Positions 38,698-48,553 are shown, counted from the first letter of the stretch. The stretch: DNA of 64,000 bases from Acidobacteriota bacterium (GCA_016716905.1 JADJUS010000022.1:1041501-1105500), one strand, 5' to 3'. Notes: generated by a model from the letters alone, not told the origin. Numbers and translations are program-made.

Positions 38698-39705
38698 ATG
38701 GAGCTGGTCAGGCCGTCGAAAATCAGGCTCGAGGTCTCTTCCCACTGCCAACTGCGATGTCCGTCCTGCCCGACGACCACCAAGGCGATTCACCCCGTGG
38801 TGGGCAGTGGGCTGCTGTCCCTTGACGCGTTCACGCGATTGCTCGATGACAATCCGTGGCTGAAGGTCATTGAGCTCTCCAACTACGGCGAGGTGTTTCT
38901 CAATCCTGACCTGTTGCCCATGCTCCGATACGCACACGAGCGGGGCGTTGAGTTACGCGTTGAGAATGGGGCGAACCTGAATTACGCGAGCCCCGATGTG
39001 CTTGAGGGCCTGGTCAAGTATGGCGTTCGCGCCATCCTGTGCTCCATCGACGGCGCCACGCAGCAGACCTATGCCCAGTACCGAGTCCGAGGCAAGCTCG
39101 ATACCGTGCTCAGCAATATCGCAACCATCAACCGGCACAAGCGCGACTATCAGTCTGCTGTTCCCAAGCTGACCTGGCAGTTCGTCGCGTTCGGCCACAA
39201 CGAACACGAGATCCCGGCGGCGCGCGCCATGGCCGCAGACCTCGGCATGAGTTTTGAAGTCAAGCTCTCGTGGGACCCAGACTTCTCGCCGGTCGAAGAC
39301 AAAGAGAGCCTGCGGGACGTGGCTGGCGCAGCGTCACGGCGAGAGTTCAAGGAAGAACGTGGCGTGGACTACATGGAGTCGATCTGCCACCAACTGTGGG
39401 ACGCCCCGCAGATCAACTGGGACGGCAAGGTGCTTGGCTGCTGTCGGAACTTCTGGGGCGACTTCGGGCCTGAGAATGCCTTCCGTGACGGCCTCCTGCC
39501 CGGCATTAACAGCGAAAAAATGTCCTACGCCCGTCAAATGCTGCAAGGGCAACAGCCTGCGCGCGCTGACATCCCCTGCACGACCTGCCATCTCTATGTG
39601 GACATGAAGAGCGACGGGCGCTGGCTGAAACGCCGTGTTCCATCACGGAGGGAGCGTGTCATGAGCGCCCTCCGCTCGTGGTTGGGACGCCAGCACGCCG
39701 GATGA
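38698..39705 (+). CDS. Radical SAM/SPASM-type protein
   Basis: 335 residues. The radical SAM cluster motif is C-x3-C-x2-C in VSSHCQLRCPSCPTTT (about 17-24). ELSNYGEVFLNPDLLPML matches strand 2, and ILCSIDGATQQTYAQYRVRG is the family SAM-binding region. The C-terminal Cys residues (SICHQLW, KVLGCCRNFWGDFG, PCTTCHLYVDM) form a SPASM/twitch-like second cluster. Such enzymes modify peptides or sugars. Its ATGA overlap with the O-acyltransferase gene places it in the surface-glycan locus. Confidence 0.88.
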   Translation: MELVRPSKIRLEVSSHCQLRCPSCPTTTKAIHPVVGSGLLSLDAFTRLLDDNPWLKVIELSNYGEVFLNPDLLPMLRYAHERGVELRVENGANLNYASPDVLEGLVKYGVRAILCSIDGATQQTYAQYRVRGKLDTVLSNIATINRHKRDYQSAVPKLTWQFVAFGHNEHEIPAARAMAADLGMSFEVKLSWDPDFSPVEDKESLRDVAGAASRREFKEERGVDYMESICHQLWDAPQINWDGKVLGCCRNFWGDFGPENAFRDGLLPGINSEKMSYARQMLQGQQPARADIPCTTCHLYVDMKSDGRWLKRRVPSRRERVMSALRSWLGRQHAG

Positions 39706-41618
39706 TGGTGACGCCGCCACGCGGGGCCAGCTACCGGCCTGACATCGACGGACTGCGCGCTGTGGCGGTGCTGCTCGTCATGATGTTTCACCTGAACATC
39801 GGGCCTTTTTCCGGGGGGTTCGTCGGCGTCGATGTGTTCTTCGTGATCAGCGGCTTCCTCATCACTCGCCTTATCGTGGACGAATACCGGAGTGCCGGCG
39901 GGTTCCGGTTGGGCCGCTTCTACGCAAGACGGGCGCGGCGCATTCTGCCCGCGCTCTTCTGCACCGTCGCGCTTGCCGCTGTTGGAGCCTTCCTGCTGCT
40001 GCCGCCGGACCGATTCGAGCATTTCGGCGGATCCATGCTCTTTTCAGTACTCAATCTCGGCAACGTCTTCTTCTGGTCCGGTGCGTCGTACTTCGACGAT
40101 GCGGCTCATACCAAGCCGTTGCTGCACTTGTGGTCGCTTGGTGTCGAAGAACAGTTCTACCTGATCTGGCCCTTGTTCATGGTGGGGCTGCTCGGTCGCT
40201 CGAATCGCACCACCGTGATCGGACTCTCGACCGCAGCCATCATCAGCCTGTGCCTGAGCGGGTGGGTCCTTCTAGGCTGGGAGGACGGTCAGGCGACCGC
40301 CTTCTACCAGACGCCGCTCCGGGTTTTCGAATTCGGTATCGGTGCGCTGATGGTGTGGCTGACGAAGGTTGGCAGCCGGCGCGGCGTGGTTCTTGAATGC
40401 CTGCTTCTGGCTGGGTTGGCCCTCATTGGATACGCAGCTGTGCGTTTCACCAACCAGACGCCGTTTCCATTTCTGAATGCACTGGTGCCCTGCACGGGCG
40501 CGGCGTTGGTTATCTACGCAGGCACGGCGCCAATTTCGGGATGGCTGTTGCGCAACCGCCTGACGGTTGCGGTCGGGTTGGCCAGTTACTCGCTGTATCT
40601 CCTGCATTGGCCGCTGATCGTTTTGTACGGCGCGTACACCTTCCGTGAAGTCACTTCCGTCGAAAAGACTGCTCTGCTGATCGTCACCGCCGTTGGCGCA
40701 ACGCTCATGTATCGCTTCGTCGAACTGCCACTCCGCGGCGGTGCCCCGTCACGTTGGAGCGGTCGCAGGACTTTCGCAATCGGCGCCGTCACCACCATGC
40801 TGCTCGCGGTGCCGGCGGCTGCAGCGTGGACGCAGGCCGGCTGGGAGTGGCGCATTCCTGTTGAACGACGAGCGCGTTCCAACGACCAGTGGCGCTCCAT
40901 GGAGTTTGCACACTGCCGGCAGACGGATGCGCAAATGCCCGCGGATCTGGTCACCTGCCAGAATGCCCGTGGCTCTTCGCGTGACATCCTGATCTGGGGA
41001 GACAGCCACGCGCGCCACCTTGTGTCGGGTTTCTCCGACGCGTACCCGTCGTTTAATGTCCACGTCATGTTCCTTGCCGGCTGCGTGGCACAGAGCGGGT
41101 TCGAGGGCTACGTCAGGCAGAGCGGCAATGCGCGAGACGACGGGGCCTGTGTGGAGCGCAATCGCGCAGCATTGAGTTTCCTGCGAGGCGTTCGCCCGGC
41201 AGTGGTCGTGTTGTCCGGGGCCAAACGGGATCAACCGGAAGACATGGTGGCTCCCACCAGATACCTGCAGAGCCAGCTTCGCGCTGCCGGACATACCGTC
41301 ATCGTGATGGGCGACGTCATGCGTCCGGGGAAAGCGCTGGTCGCATGCCGAAACGCGCCTGCCTGGCTGATTCCCGATTCGGTGTTGTCTGAACGATGCA
41401 GCCCTGACTCCCGGATGGTCCAGCGCGAGATGCAGTACAGCCTGCGGATGTCCGAGTTGATGCCTGATGTAGTGGATGTGCGATCCATACAATGTCCACG
41501 CGGAGAATGCGTGTTCGCCACGGAGGATAGCCAGCCGTTGTTCCGAGACGATCACCACCTGACCCCGGTAGGATCGACGTGGCTGATTGAGCGACTCAAG
41601 AATGGGTGGAGCTTCTAA
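39702..41618 (+). CDS. OafA/YrhL-type acyltransferase with SGNH domain
   Basis: 638 residues. The N-terminal acyltransferase-3 domain has RPDIDGLRAVAVLLVMMFHL (catalytic His), GGFVGVDVFFVISGFLITRLI, RFYARRARRILPALF and HLWSLGVEEQFYLIWPL, with about ten helices to residue 370. The C-terminal periplasmic SGNH domain has ILIWGDSHARHLVSGF (Ser nucleophile, about 440) and FRDDHHLTPVGSTWL (Asp-x-x-His, about 615). It O-acetylates polysaccharide or lipid-linked sugars at the membrane. The start overlaps the radical SAM stop, and the stop overlaps the deacetylase start (TAATG). Confidence 0.93.
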   Translation: MMVTPPRGASYRPDIDGLRAVAVLLVMMFHLNIGPFSGGFVGVDVFFVISGFLITRLIVDEYRSAGGFRLGRFYARRARRILPALFCTVALAAVGAFLLLPPDRFEHFGGSMLFSVLNLGNVFFWSGASYFDDAAHTKPLLHLWSLGVEEQFYLIWPLFMVGLLGRSNRTTVIGLSTAAIISLCLSGWVLLGWEDGQATAFYQTPLRVFEFGIGALMVWLTKVGSRRGVVLECLLLAGLALIGYAAVRFTNQTPFPFLNALVPCTGAALVIYAGTAPISGWLLRNRLTVAVGLASYSLYLLHWPLIVLYGAYTFREVTSVEKTALLIVTAVGATLMYRFVELPLRGGAPSRWSGRRTFAIGAVTTMLLAVPAAAAWTQAGWEWRIPVERRARSNDQWRSMEFAHCRQTDAQMPADLVTCQNARGSSRDILIWGDSHARHLVSGFSDAYPSFNVHVMFLAGCVAQSGFEGYVRQSGNARDDGACVERNRAALSFLRGVRPAVVVLSGAKRDQPEDMVAPTRYLQSQLRAAGHTVIVMGDVMRPGKALVACRNAPAWLIPDSVLSERCSPDSRMVQREMQYSLRMSELMPDVVDVRSIQCPRGECVFATEDSQPLFRDDHHLTPVGSTWLIERLKNGWSF

Positions 41619-42484
41619 TGTCCGGACAGGTGCTGACCATTCACGGGATTGCCCCGGCCGTGATTCCGAAGACGTTCTGCTTTCGCAATATCTGCGATGC
41701 GGATGTGATGGCTCAGTACCTGGCGTCTGTCCCGCCATTTGTGCCGCTCGTTGATGCGATCGCCGGTCGCGGCGATGCGCTCACGATTGACGACGCTATC
41801 TGCGGTGCTGCTGATGCGGCGATGCTCGCCCGGCAGCTGGGTCACGCCGTGACGCTGTTCGTGAACCCGGGCCAGGTTGAGTCAGGAGCGCCCTACGCGT
41901 TTCTCGTGCTGAACGCACTGCTCGATGGTCTCAGCAGCACCTACGCCGAGCGCCAGGCCTTGCGCCGGCACATCAAGGCCCGCCTGTGTGTGCTGACAGA
42001 GGAACAGGCCCGCCTGGAACTGGTCATGGACCTGGGGGCGCAGTGGGGCGTGTCGGTATCTGAGGTGCCGCCCCATTTTCGTACGCTCAGCCGCGACGAG
42101 CTCGTCACCCTGCGCGACGCGGGCGTCGCACTGGAGAACCACGGCTGGTCACACACCGATCACGCCAGCCTTTCGCCGGCTGAAAGCCTCCGTGAGATCC
42201 GCGAGGGCCGGGCGTGGCTCCAGCGGGAATTGGGTGTCGAGGCCGCGTACTTTGCATCGCCATTTGGCGAAGCCCTGCCTTCGCCCGAGGCCTCGGAAGG
42301 CTGCACCATGTGGTTTGCCGCCAGCCAGGCGATGCCTGCCGGCAGGCTGTCCCCGCAGGTATTCAACCGGACGTTTCTCGACCTGCCGCCGCCGGGTGGG
42401 GCCTCAGTTCGTGGTGTCCGCGCGGCGGGCCGCAGGCTGCTGAACCTCGGCGTGGCCCGGTTGTCCCGCCGGCGAAGTTCGTAG
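41618..42484 (+). CDS. Polysaccharide deacetylase-family protein
   Basis: 288 residues. The NodB-type fold is indicated by LTIDDAICGAADAAMLARQLGHAVTLFVNPG (family usual T-F-D-D-G) and the metal ligands in ENHGWSHTDHASLSPAESLREIREGRAWL. The motif is slightly changed (TIDDA instead of TFDDG), but the double Asp is kept. It likely removes N-acetyl groups from surface glycans. GGTGGAG precedes the ATG. The last 81 bases overlap the convergent glycosyltransferase gene. Confidence 0.88.
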   Translation: MSGQVLTIHGIAPAVIPKTFCFRNICDADVMAQYLASVPPFVPLVDAIAGRGDALTIDDAICGAADAAMLARQLGHAVTLFVNPGQVESGAPYAFLVLNALLDGLSSTYAERQALRRHIKARLCVLTEEQARLELVMDLGAQWGVSVSEVPPHFRTLSRDELVTLRDAGVALENHGWSHTDHASLSPAESLREIREGRAWLQRELGVEAAYFASPFGEALPSPEASEGCTMWFAASQAMPAGRLSPQVFNRTFLDLPPPGGASVRGVRAAGRRLLNLGVARLSRRRSS

Positions 42485-43804
42485 GCGGCCGAACAGTTCA
42501 ACTCGACGGGCCACGTTCTTGCCGGCTTCAAACCGGACTTCCACCTTCCGGCGCGCCGCGGCGCCCAGTGATTCGCGAAGTTCTCCGTCCCGGACCAATC
42601 GTTCCAGCGCATCGGCAAGTGCATCGCAGTCGCCGGGCGGAACCAGCAATCCGTCAATCTCGTGATCGACAATCTCCGGAATTGCGCCGCTCGTGGTCGA
42701 GACCACCGGCAAGGCCATGGCCATCGCCTCAATCAACGAGTTTGGCGTGATGTCGTGGGAGCCATCGCGCCCGCGCACACACGGCAGCACAAAAATGTCG
42801 GCACGCTCGAAGGCGCGCAGAACGGACGCAAAGGACTGCGAGCCGTGAAACTGGACAACGGATTCAAGCTGGAGGGATGTCAGCAACATCCGCAGCTCCA
42901 CCCACGCGGCAGTATCAGTTGGCTCGCTTGGGCCACCAATGATCTCGCAGGACACGTTCAGTCCCCGATCACGCAGTTGACGGCACGCGTACAGCAGGTG
43001 CCGGAAGCCCTTCGGTTCCACAAGCCGGCCTACCGAGAGCAGGCGAAGTCCGGACCGGTCGGCGCGCGGCGTCGGACGAAACCGCGACAGATCGAGGCCG
43101 TTGTAGACCACATGGATCGGAGGCGCCCCCACGGGCACGAGCCGGGCAGCCAGGTCGCGCGCGTTGTACCGGGAGTTGGTGATGACAAAGGCGGCGAACT
43201 TCAACCTGGCAGCGATCAGGGGCACTTGAACTGTGCGGTGTATTTCAGAGGCGCGCGCCTGCACCGTGAAGGTGGCGCCGGTCAGCCGTGATGCGATGAA
43301 CGCCACCGCGGCGTATCGATTGGCCCAGGGCGCATGCACATGGGTGATTCCTCGGGTGGCCAGAGCGGACGCCAGTTGTGCGCCCAGATACAGGATGTCC
43401 CGGTCACGCCACCAGGAGGTGTAGCCACTGATCCGATGGGCCGCGACGAAACACCAGAGGCAGAACACGGTCCACGGTCGCCGCATGAGATGGCGGCGAA
43501 TCTCCGCCCTTCCACCGGCCACGTCTACGGGGCCGAAGTACACAACCGAACCCAAAGGCGACGCGGGGTCGTGAGGGACCGGGGGGGCATCTGGTTCCAA
43601 CGCGAACACCTCGAGGGCCACTCCGGCGCCGCGAAGGGCCTGCACCTCACGCTGGATGAACGTCTCCGTGAAATACGGATACCTCCACAGGAGGTAGGCA
43701 ATTCGTTCTCCGGTGGGCCGGTCGTGACCCGCGGTGTTGGGCGCAGGCCCTGATTCGGCCAGCGCCTGACCAACGCACAGAAGACTTCGTACGGGTGGCG
43801 CCAT
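42404..43804 (-). CDS. Glycosyltransferase family 4
   Basis: The GT-B fold is clear: ERIAYLLWRYPYFTETFIQREVQALRGAGV near the N-terminus, FTVQARASEIHRTVQVPLIAARLKFAAFVITNSRYNARDL, VVYNGLDLSRFRP, LLSVGRLVEPKGFRHLLYACR, and the E-x7-E donor site SHDITPNSLIEAMAMALPVVSTTSGAIPEIV. It transfers an NDP-sugar. The start is uncertain: ATG 43804 is used here, but all upstream options lie inside the preceding glycosyltransferase gene. The 3' end overlaps the convergent deacetylase gene by 81 bases. Confidence 0.88.
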   Translation of the reverse strand: MAPPVRSLLCVGQALAESGPAPNTAGHDRPTGERIAYLLWRYPYFTETFIQREVQALRGAGVALEVFALEPDAPPVPHDPASPLGSVVYFGPVDVAGGRAEIRRHLMRRPWTVFCLWCFVAAHRISGYTSWWRDRDILYLGAQLASALATRGITHVHAPWANRYAAVAFIASRLTGATFTVQARASEIHRTVQVPLIAARLKFAAFVITNSRYNARDLAARLVPVGAPPIHVVYNGLDLSRFRPTPRADRSGLRLLSVGRLVEPKGFRHLLYACRQLRDRGLNVSCEIIGGPSEPTDTAAWVELRMLLTSLQLESVVQFHGSQSFASVLRAFERADIFVLPCVRGRDGSHDITPNSLIEAMAMALPVVSTTSGAIPEIVDHEIDGLLVPPGDCDALADALERLVRDGELRESLGAAARRKVEVRFEAGKNVARRVELFGRLRTSPAGQPGHAEVQQPAARRADTTN

Positions 43805-44470
43805 TGCTGGAGCGCCGCGGCGAGGGGCACCGCACGCGCTGATCGCGACAGGTGGCGAAGCCGATACCGCCACGCCGGCATACGGGTCATGGCCGGTGCG
43901 CGCTGTCCCGCCTGCGTCGGTCGGGCGCACACGATTCTGACGATGCGCCTGATCCTGCCGTTCGCGGCCAGTGTGTCGATAGTCTGGTGCAAGGCTTCGT
44001 CCACCGAAGTCCCGGCCAGCGGCGGCGCGTTCGCTCCGCGACGAACTGTGAGAAGGGCGCCGTTGGCGGCAGAACGCCGATGCGGTTGTTCTGCGCGCGC
44101 CCTCGCGAGGATGGTCTTTGCCCGCGCGTGCGCACCTTCACGGGATGTGCCGCGGCCGTCGATCGGCAGCGCCAGTGCCTCCACCGCCACAGTGTCGGGA
44201 TCATGGTCGGAGAGCGCGTCGCACATGGTGCGCAGCGCGCCCGGGCACAGGACATCCCCATCCTGCAGGAACGTGACAAATGGCGCACGGCTCGCCTCGA
44301 TCGTGGCGTTGAGCGATGCCACGTCGCCTTTGCCGGCGAACACCACCTCGCAGTCAACGCCGGCTTGCAGCGCAAGACTGCGGCGCGTTGCGTCTGGCCC
44401 GGGCACGGTTTGCCCGGGCGTGAGGCGTGATAATCACCAGCAGCCGCGTCCGGCCTCCGCCGGCAGTCAC
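43525..44470 (-). CDS. Glycosyltransferase family 2-like gene, frameshifted near its 5' end
   Basis: Most of the gene reads RSLALQAGVDCEVVFAGKGDVASLNATIEASRAPFVTFLQDGDVLCPGALRTM, a GT-A fold with the acidic metal motif DGD. The natural start is probably GTG 44470 (VTAGGGRTRLLVIIT), overlapping the upstream stop by GTGA. That start is one frame off; removing one G at 44424-44425 joins LLVIIT to LTPGQTVPG. The ORF runs to 43525, but the last 70 residues read out of frame through the next gene, so the true end is probably near 43740 and a second small error may hide it. Confidence 0.6.
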
Positions 44471-45546
44471 CACGGGACCGCCCGGGAATCCCGCCGCGCA
44501 GCGAGCATGGCAAGGGCGCGAATGTGTTGCCATCGAGTAGCCCGGGTGCCAAGTCCGAACACGACAAGGTCTCTAAGCGCCCGTTCATGAGCCGGGAGGC
44601 GATCCCGGTCGGTGTCATTCATCAGCAGGCCATGTGACAACGCGATCTTCGCCACGAGCGCGCGGGGATTGCGCCTGGTCCCCGACAAACCGTTGAACAC
44701 ATCGCGGAACGTGGCGCCGGCCTGGTGCCGCCCCAGTGACCGGCCTGCGGTGACAAAGCGCTTGAAAATGTCTCCCAGGCGTCCCTCGCGCGCCAACGCA
44801 GGCAGACCTTCGCCAATGTCGGCATGACGGGTCTCGCTCGCCAGGTGTGCGACGAGTTCGTCGCACTTCGGGTCGCGGGGCACGGGCCTGAGTTCGTCTC
44901 GCTCGAGGTTCTGGAAGAGGCCGTGCGAAAAGGCAACCTGAGCCAGTACCGCCATGGGGTGCCGGCTCTCTTCCATGGCGCCCATCTGCCAGAACAAACC
45001 GTGTTTCGCTGCGCGGTGACGGATACGAGCGCCGTCAACCAGGAGTTTTCGGTAGGTGTAGCTTTCTGTGTACTCGGGTTTGTGCTCGCCGAGGGTAGGC
45101 CGGAGTGCGAGTGGATCCGCACTCTTGGCAGCGACGTAGTGTGTCCGCCACCCTCGTGCACGCAGCCGTGCAACAAAATCCGTGTCCTGCGCGATGGAGT
45201 CGGGCACGCCCGTCTCCCGGAAGCACTCGGTTCGAAACAGCTTGACGCCAACGGTCTGCCCCAAAAGAGCATCCCTCAGCTCGCCCACCATGATGCCCGT
45301 GTCGGGCCGCATGCCGGCGACCAGCGTCTCGACGCATGCCGGATCCAGGATCATGTCGGAGTCGACCTGGACAAAATACGGCGTGCGCACACGTTTGGCG
45401 CCTTCGTTGATCGCGCGCGAGAACGGCGACACATGCTCGATGACGATGATGTCGTCCAGCGGCAATGACTGCCTGGAAAGGCTGTCGATGGCCCGCTGCG
45501 TGTAAGGCTCTCCGACTGACAGGACGACCGCGCTGACAGGGTGCAT
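44467..45546 (-). CDS. Glycosyltransferase family A protein
   Basis: 359 residues from ATG 45546. SAVVLSVGEPYTQRAIDSLSRQSLPLDDIIVIEHVSPFSRAINEG and PYFVQVDSDMILDPACVETLVAGM give the GT-A nucleotide-binding core with the DSD metal motif. The C-terminal 200 residues are helical with His/Arg-rich stretches and no known domain. The longer ORF to 45768 covers the next gene. Its start shares one base with the stop of the upstream gene (TGATG), so translation is coupled. Confidence 0.85.
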   Translation of the reverse strand: MHPVSAVVLSVGEPYTQRAIDSLSRQSLPLDDIIVIEHVSPFSRAINEGAKRVRTPYFVQVDSDMILDPACVETLVAGMRPDTGIMVGELRDALLGQTVGVKLFRTECFRETGVPDSIAQDTDFVARLRARGWRTHYVAAKSADPLALRPTLGEHKPEYTESYTYRKLLVDGARIRHRAAKHGLFWQMGAMEESRHPMAVLAQVAFSHGLFQNLERDELRPVPRDPKCDELVAHLASETRHADIGEGLPALAREGRLGDIFKRFVTAGRSLGRHQAGATFRDVFNGLSGTRRNPRALVAKIALSHGLLMNDTDRDRLPAHERALRDLVVFGLGTRATRWQHIRALAMLAARRDSRAVPW

Positions 45547-46688
45547 CAGATCGCCTGCGCCTGAAACGGCTGTGTGATCGCCTGGATGATCGCGGTGAGC
45601 TGCCGGTAGGCGCCCTGGGTCCTGAAGTGATCGAGGCGGTCGTCGTACCTGCGGGTGGTGGCCAGATGGATGCATTCGGCCAGGTGTGCTTCGTCGAAGG
45701 GCTCGACCAGGAGATCCGGATGGCACACTTTCCAGTTGCCGCAGTTCCTGGATGCCACCAGGTTGCATCCCATCACCGCGCCCTCGAACAGAATCCCTGG
45801 CGCTGCATCAATCAGCGATGGGCAGACGATACTCCTGGCGCGGCTCATAAGCTCGAAGAGGGTTTGCCTGGCGGGCAGGAAGCCATGGTGCACGGCCCAT
45901 CGCAAGGGGTGCGGCACGTCGCCCACCACGTGGACGCGGAGGCCGCTGAGTTGCCGCCCGAGCCGGGAGACCAATGCATAATTTTTTTCCACCCGTCCCC
46001 AATCGCTCGCGATGAAGAGTACGTCAATGTCGCGCTCGGCGAAAGCGCGAGCCATGTGTCTCCAGGGCTCGGCGCCAGCGGCGATCCACTCGGCGAACGA
46101 CACGGTGGACGGATACATTTTTCCAATCGACTCGGCGAAGAACCACTCGAACATGGCTTTCGTCTGCTCGGAGTGCGTCACGAGCAGGTCACAGCGATCA
46201 AGCGCGACTTCTTCACCTCTGTTGATGATACGAGGCGTGATGGCGCCGGTCGACAATCCACCCTCGAGTGCCATGGCGTCGCGCGCTCGGCCGGTTGTGA
46301 CGAAGTCCTGAGCCTGACGGCAGGTGCCCGTGACGAAAATGACGCGGCCGTCAGGCGCCGCCGCCTTGAGCAAGCCTGTGGCGAGGAACCCAAAACCCAC
46401 AGACACAGCCGGGGCAATCTCTGCCACGAGTGATGCCAGACTCGACTGACACTTGCTCGACAACTCAGGCACGCAGCAGTAGTGCAGGTTCGGGATGCCA
46501 CCTGCATCACCGAGTCCTCCCTCAAAGTCCATCTGATGGAAAGCCGCATCAACGTCGTGCAGCACGTGCACGTAGTGCACATCCCAGCCGTCGGCCAGCA
46601 TGCGGCGGAACAGGTCAAGCGACGCCGTACTGGAGCCGCCCACAGCGGGCGGCTCGGTGGATGCGAGCAGGACGCGTGGGGGCGTCAT
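45546..46688 (-). CDS. Glycosyltransferase, GT4-like
   Basis: 380 residues. RVLLASTEPPAVGGSSTASLDLFRRMLADGWDVHYVHV is a GT-B N-terminal Rossmann start. RDIDVLFIASDWGRVEKNYALVSRLGRQLSGLRVHVVGDVP opens the second domain, and CPSLIDAAPGILFEGAVMGCNLVASRNCGN is the donor-binding segment with the Glu of GT4 enzymes. WFFAESIGKMYPSTVSFAEWI is a less usual middle region. It likely adds a sugar to the surface glycan. It is one base away from the upstream glycosyltransferase stop. Confidence 0.85.
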   Translation of the reverse strand: MTPPRVLLASTEPPAVGGSSTASLDLFRRMLADGWDVHYVHVLHDVDAAFHQMDFEGGLGDAGGIPNLHYCCVPELSSKCQSSLASLVAEIAPAVSVGFGFLATGLLKAAAPDGRVIFVTGTCRQAQDFVTTGRARDAMALEGGLSTGAITPRIINRGEEVALDRCDLLVTHSEQTKAMFEWFFAESIGKMYPSTVSFAEWIAAGAEPWRHMARAFAERDIDVLFIASDWGRVEKNYALVSRLGRQLSGLRVHVVGDVPHPLRWAVHHGFLPARQTLFELMSRARSIVCPSLIDAAPGILFEGAVMGCNLVASRNCGNWKVCHPDLLVEPFDEAHLAECIHLATTRRYDDRLDHFRTQGAYRQLTAIIQAITQPFQAQAI

Positions 46689-46689
46689 G

Positions 46690-47562
46690 TCAGCGCCCTT
46701 GCCTGGAGTCTCGCATCAACGCCGCGAGTTCGCCGGCAGTCTTGCCGGTGTTAAACACCAACCCGAGCAGCCCGTCCACCCGTTCGGGACCGCGGGCAAC
46801 CTGTCTGAAACCGGCGGACAGACGCAGGCGCGTCCTCTTCACGCCACCAGGGACGTCGAACACAAGGCCGTGTTTCCTGCCGACGCGCACCGCGTGCCTG
46901 GCGTGGACGTACCCTTCGTGCGCCAGCCCCCACACGGTGTGCTGGTTGTGGTGCCTCAGGACAGCGTCCGGCGCGTAGACCAACCGGTAACCCGCCTGTC
47001 GGATGCGCCACGACAAGTCCACATCCTGCCCACGGAGCAGGGCTTCATCAAACAGTCCGGTTTCCAGGAGCACCTCGCGCCGTGAGGCCCAGTTCATGGA
47101 GATGACGTACGGGTCCTCCTGCACCTCGATTGCGTCGTGGTGGTCGTGTATCACTTCTCCGAAGCGGGCGATGCGGTTTGCGCCTGGCAAGCTCAGGATT
47201 CTTCCGCCCACAACACCAACAGTCGGATCCGCCAGCGGAGCGATCAGGTGGGCCAGCCAGCCGGGTTCCACCACACAGTCGGCGTCAGTGAATGCCACGA
47301 CCGGGCTCTGTGCCGCCCGGATGCCGCAATTGCGCGCAGCCGCCGCCCCACGCGTCGTCTCGGTCAACACCCGAATGCGATCGCCAAAAGCGGCGAGAGC
47401 GTCACGGGTGCCGTCGGTGGATCCGTTATCGACGACAATGATTTCGACTGCGCCGCTGGGGACACGCATGGCCAGCAGCGAAGATACGCACCCCGCGATC
47501 GTCTCGGCCTCGTTGTAGGCCGCGACGACAACGGTGGCGACGACGCCGGCTTGACCTGTCAT
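46690..47562 (-). CDS. Glycosyltransferase family 2
   Basis: 290 residues from ATG 47562 (TGQAGVVATVVVAAYNEAETIAGCVSSLL). EIIVVDNGSTDGTRDAL and VAFTDADCVVEPGWLAHL hold the donor-binding Asp and the DAD metal motif; DEALLRGQDVDLSWRIRQAGYRLVYAPDAVLRHHN is the typical acceptor-side region with the catalytic Asp. The start overlaps the upstream stop by ATGA. A longer ORF to 47799 covers the next gene. Confidence 0.92.
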   Translation of the reverse strand: MTGQAGVVATVVVAAYNEAETIAGCVSSLLAMRVPSGAVEIIVVDNGSTDGTRDALAAFGDRIRVLTETTRGAAAARNCGIRAAQSPVVAFTDADCVVEPGWLAHLIAPLADPTVGVVGGRILSLPGANRIARFGEVIHDHHDAIEVQEDPYVISMNWASRREVLLETGLFDEALLRGQDVDLSWRIRQAGYRLVYAPDAVLRHHNQHTVWGLAHEGYVHARHAVRVGRKHGLVFDVPGGVKRTRLRLSAGFRQVARGPERVDGLLGLVFNTGKTAGELAALMRDSRQGR

Positions 47563-48419
47563 CGGTAGGGCTCGCGCCAACCCTGTGTGGCGTCGAACCC
47601 GAGCCGCTCGCGCAGCCAGCGGTGCAGGTGGTTCCGGAAGAGGCTTTGGCGCAGGTAGTTGCCGCTGTCGGCGCGGACCCGTCTGCGCGCCTGCGCCGGT
47701 GGCACTCCGTGCTTCTCCAGGATGCGACGCAACTCCCGCCGCTGAACACTCCGAGGCACATGCGTGGTCAACCGAACGCCATCGCGGTGATCCCTGCACA
47801 TGTACAACACGCGATGCACAGGCTGAAACACCGCGCCGTGGTCAAGCATCGTCCACGGAAAATCAAAGTCGTCTGAGGCGAAGTTGTTCAGCGTCTCGTC
47901 CACGCCACCACACGCCAGTCCCTTGCTGACCCGCCAGCACAACAGATGTTTTACAGGCGACCCAGTGGAGAAACTTTCGGTGGTCACCGGCTGCGTCGGC
48001 AGGTAATCGGAACTCAGCCTCTGACCGGCACCGTCGATGTAACGACGGCCGCTGTAGAAGAAGTCCGCGCCGTCATTGTCACGGATGGCCTGGCCGAGAA
48101 CTTCGACGGCGTCGGGCGTCCAGAGGTCGTCGCCGAGCAACACTGCCATGAACGATGTCTCGGCGGCGCGCATGGCGGTGTTATAGGCGCCGCCAAGCAA
48201 GCGGCCCTGATTGGGAATCAATCGGACCCGCTGGTCGGCCATCGCCGCAGGCAGCAGATTCCTGAAATGTGGCTGCTGGTCTTCATCGACCACGATCAGC
48301 AGGCGCCAGTCGGAGCGCGTCTGCTGGAACACACACTCGACGGCCTGCTCAAGGTATGCCCGGTGGTAGTGCGTGACCGGCATGAAGACCGTGATCTGGT
48401 CGCGGATCATTGGCCCCAT
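47559..48419 (-). CDS. Glycosyltransferase family 2 (first gene of the minus-strand glycan operon)
   Basis: 286 residues. ITVFMPVTHYHRAYLEQAVECVFQQTRSDWRLLIVVDEDQQP and FMAVLLGDDLWTPDAVEVL carry the GT-A core with a GDD metal motif. FASDDFDFPWTMLDHG and the Arg-rich C-terminus follow. The start may be ATG 48419 or ATG 48410 (IRDQITVFM). A 130-base gap separates it from the divergent cupin gene and should hold both promoters. Confidence 0.85.
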   Translation of the reverse strand: MGPMIRDQITVFMPVTHYHRAYLEQAVECVFQQTRSDWRLLIVVDEDQQPHFRNLLPAAMADQRVRLIPNQGRLLGGAYNTAMRAAETSFMAVLLGDDLWTPDAVEVLGQAIRDNDGADFFYSGRRYIDGAGQRLSSDYLPTQPVTTESFSTGSPVKHLLCWRVSKGLACGGVDETLNNFASDDFDFPWTMLDHGAVFQPVHRVLYMCRDHRDGVRLTTHVPRSVQRRELRRILEKHGVPPAQARRRVRADSGNYLRQSLFRNHLHRWLRERLGFDATQGWREPYR

Positions 48420-48553
48420 ATCATGCCAGCATCCAGCGGCCCTCGATCAACCGGCGCCAATCGCGGCCTGTGTTCAATACGAAACAGGCGGTCCCCAGCC
48501 TGCGGATGGAGAATCAGGTAATGGATTCCGGGGCGTAGGCGAGAGGGGTTGTG

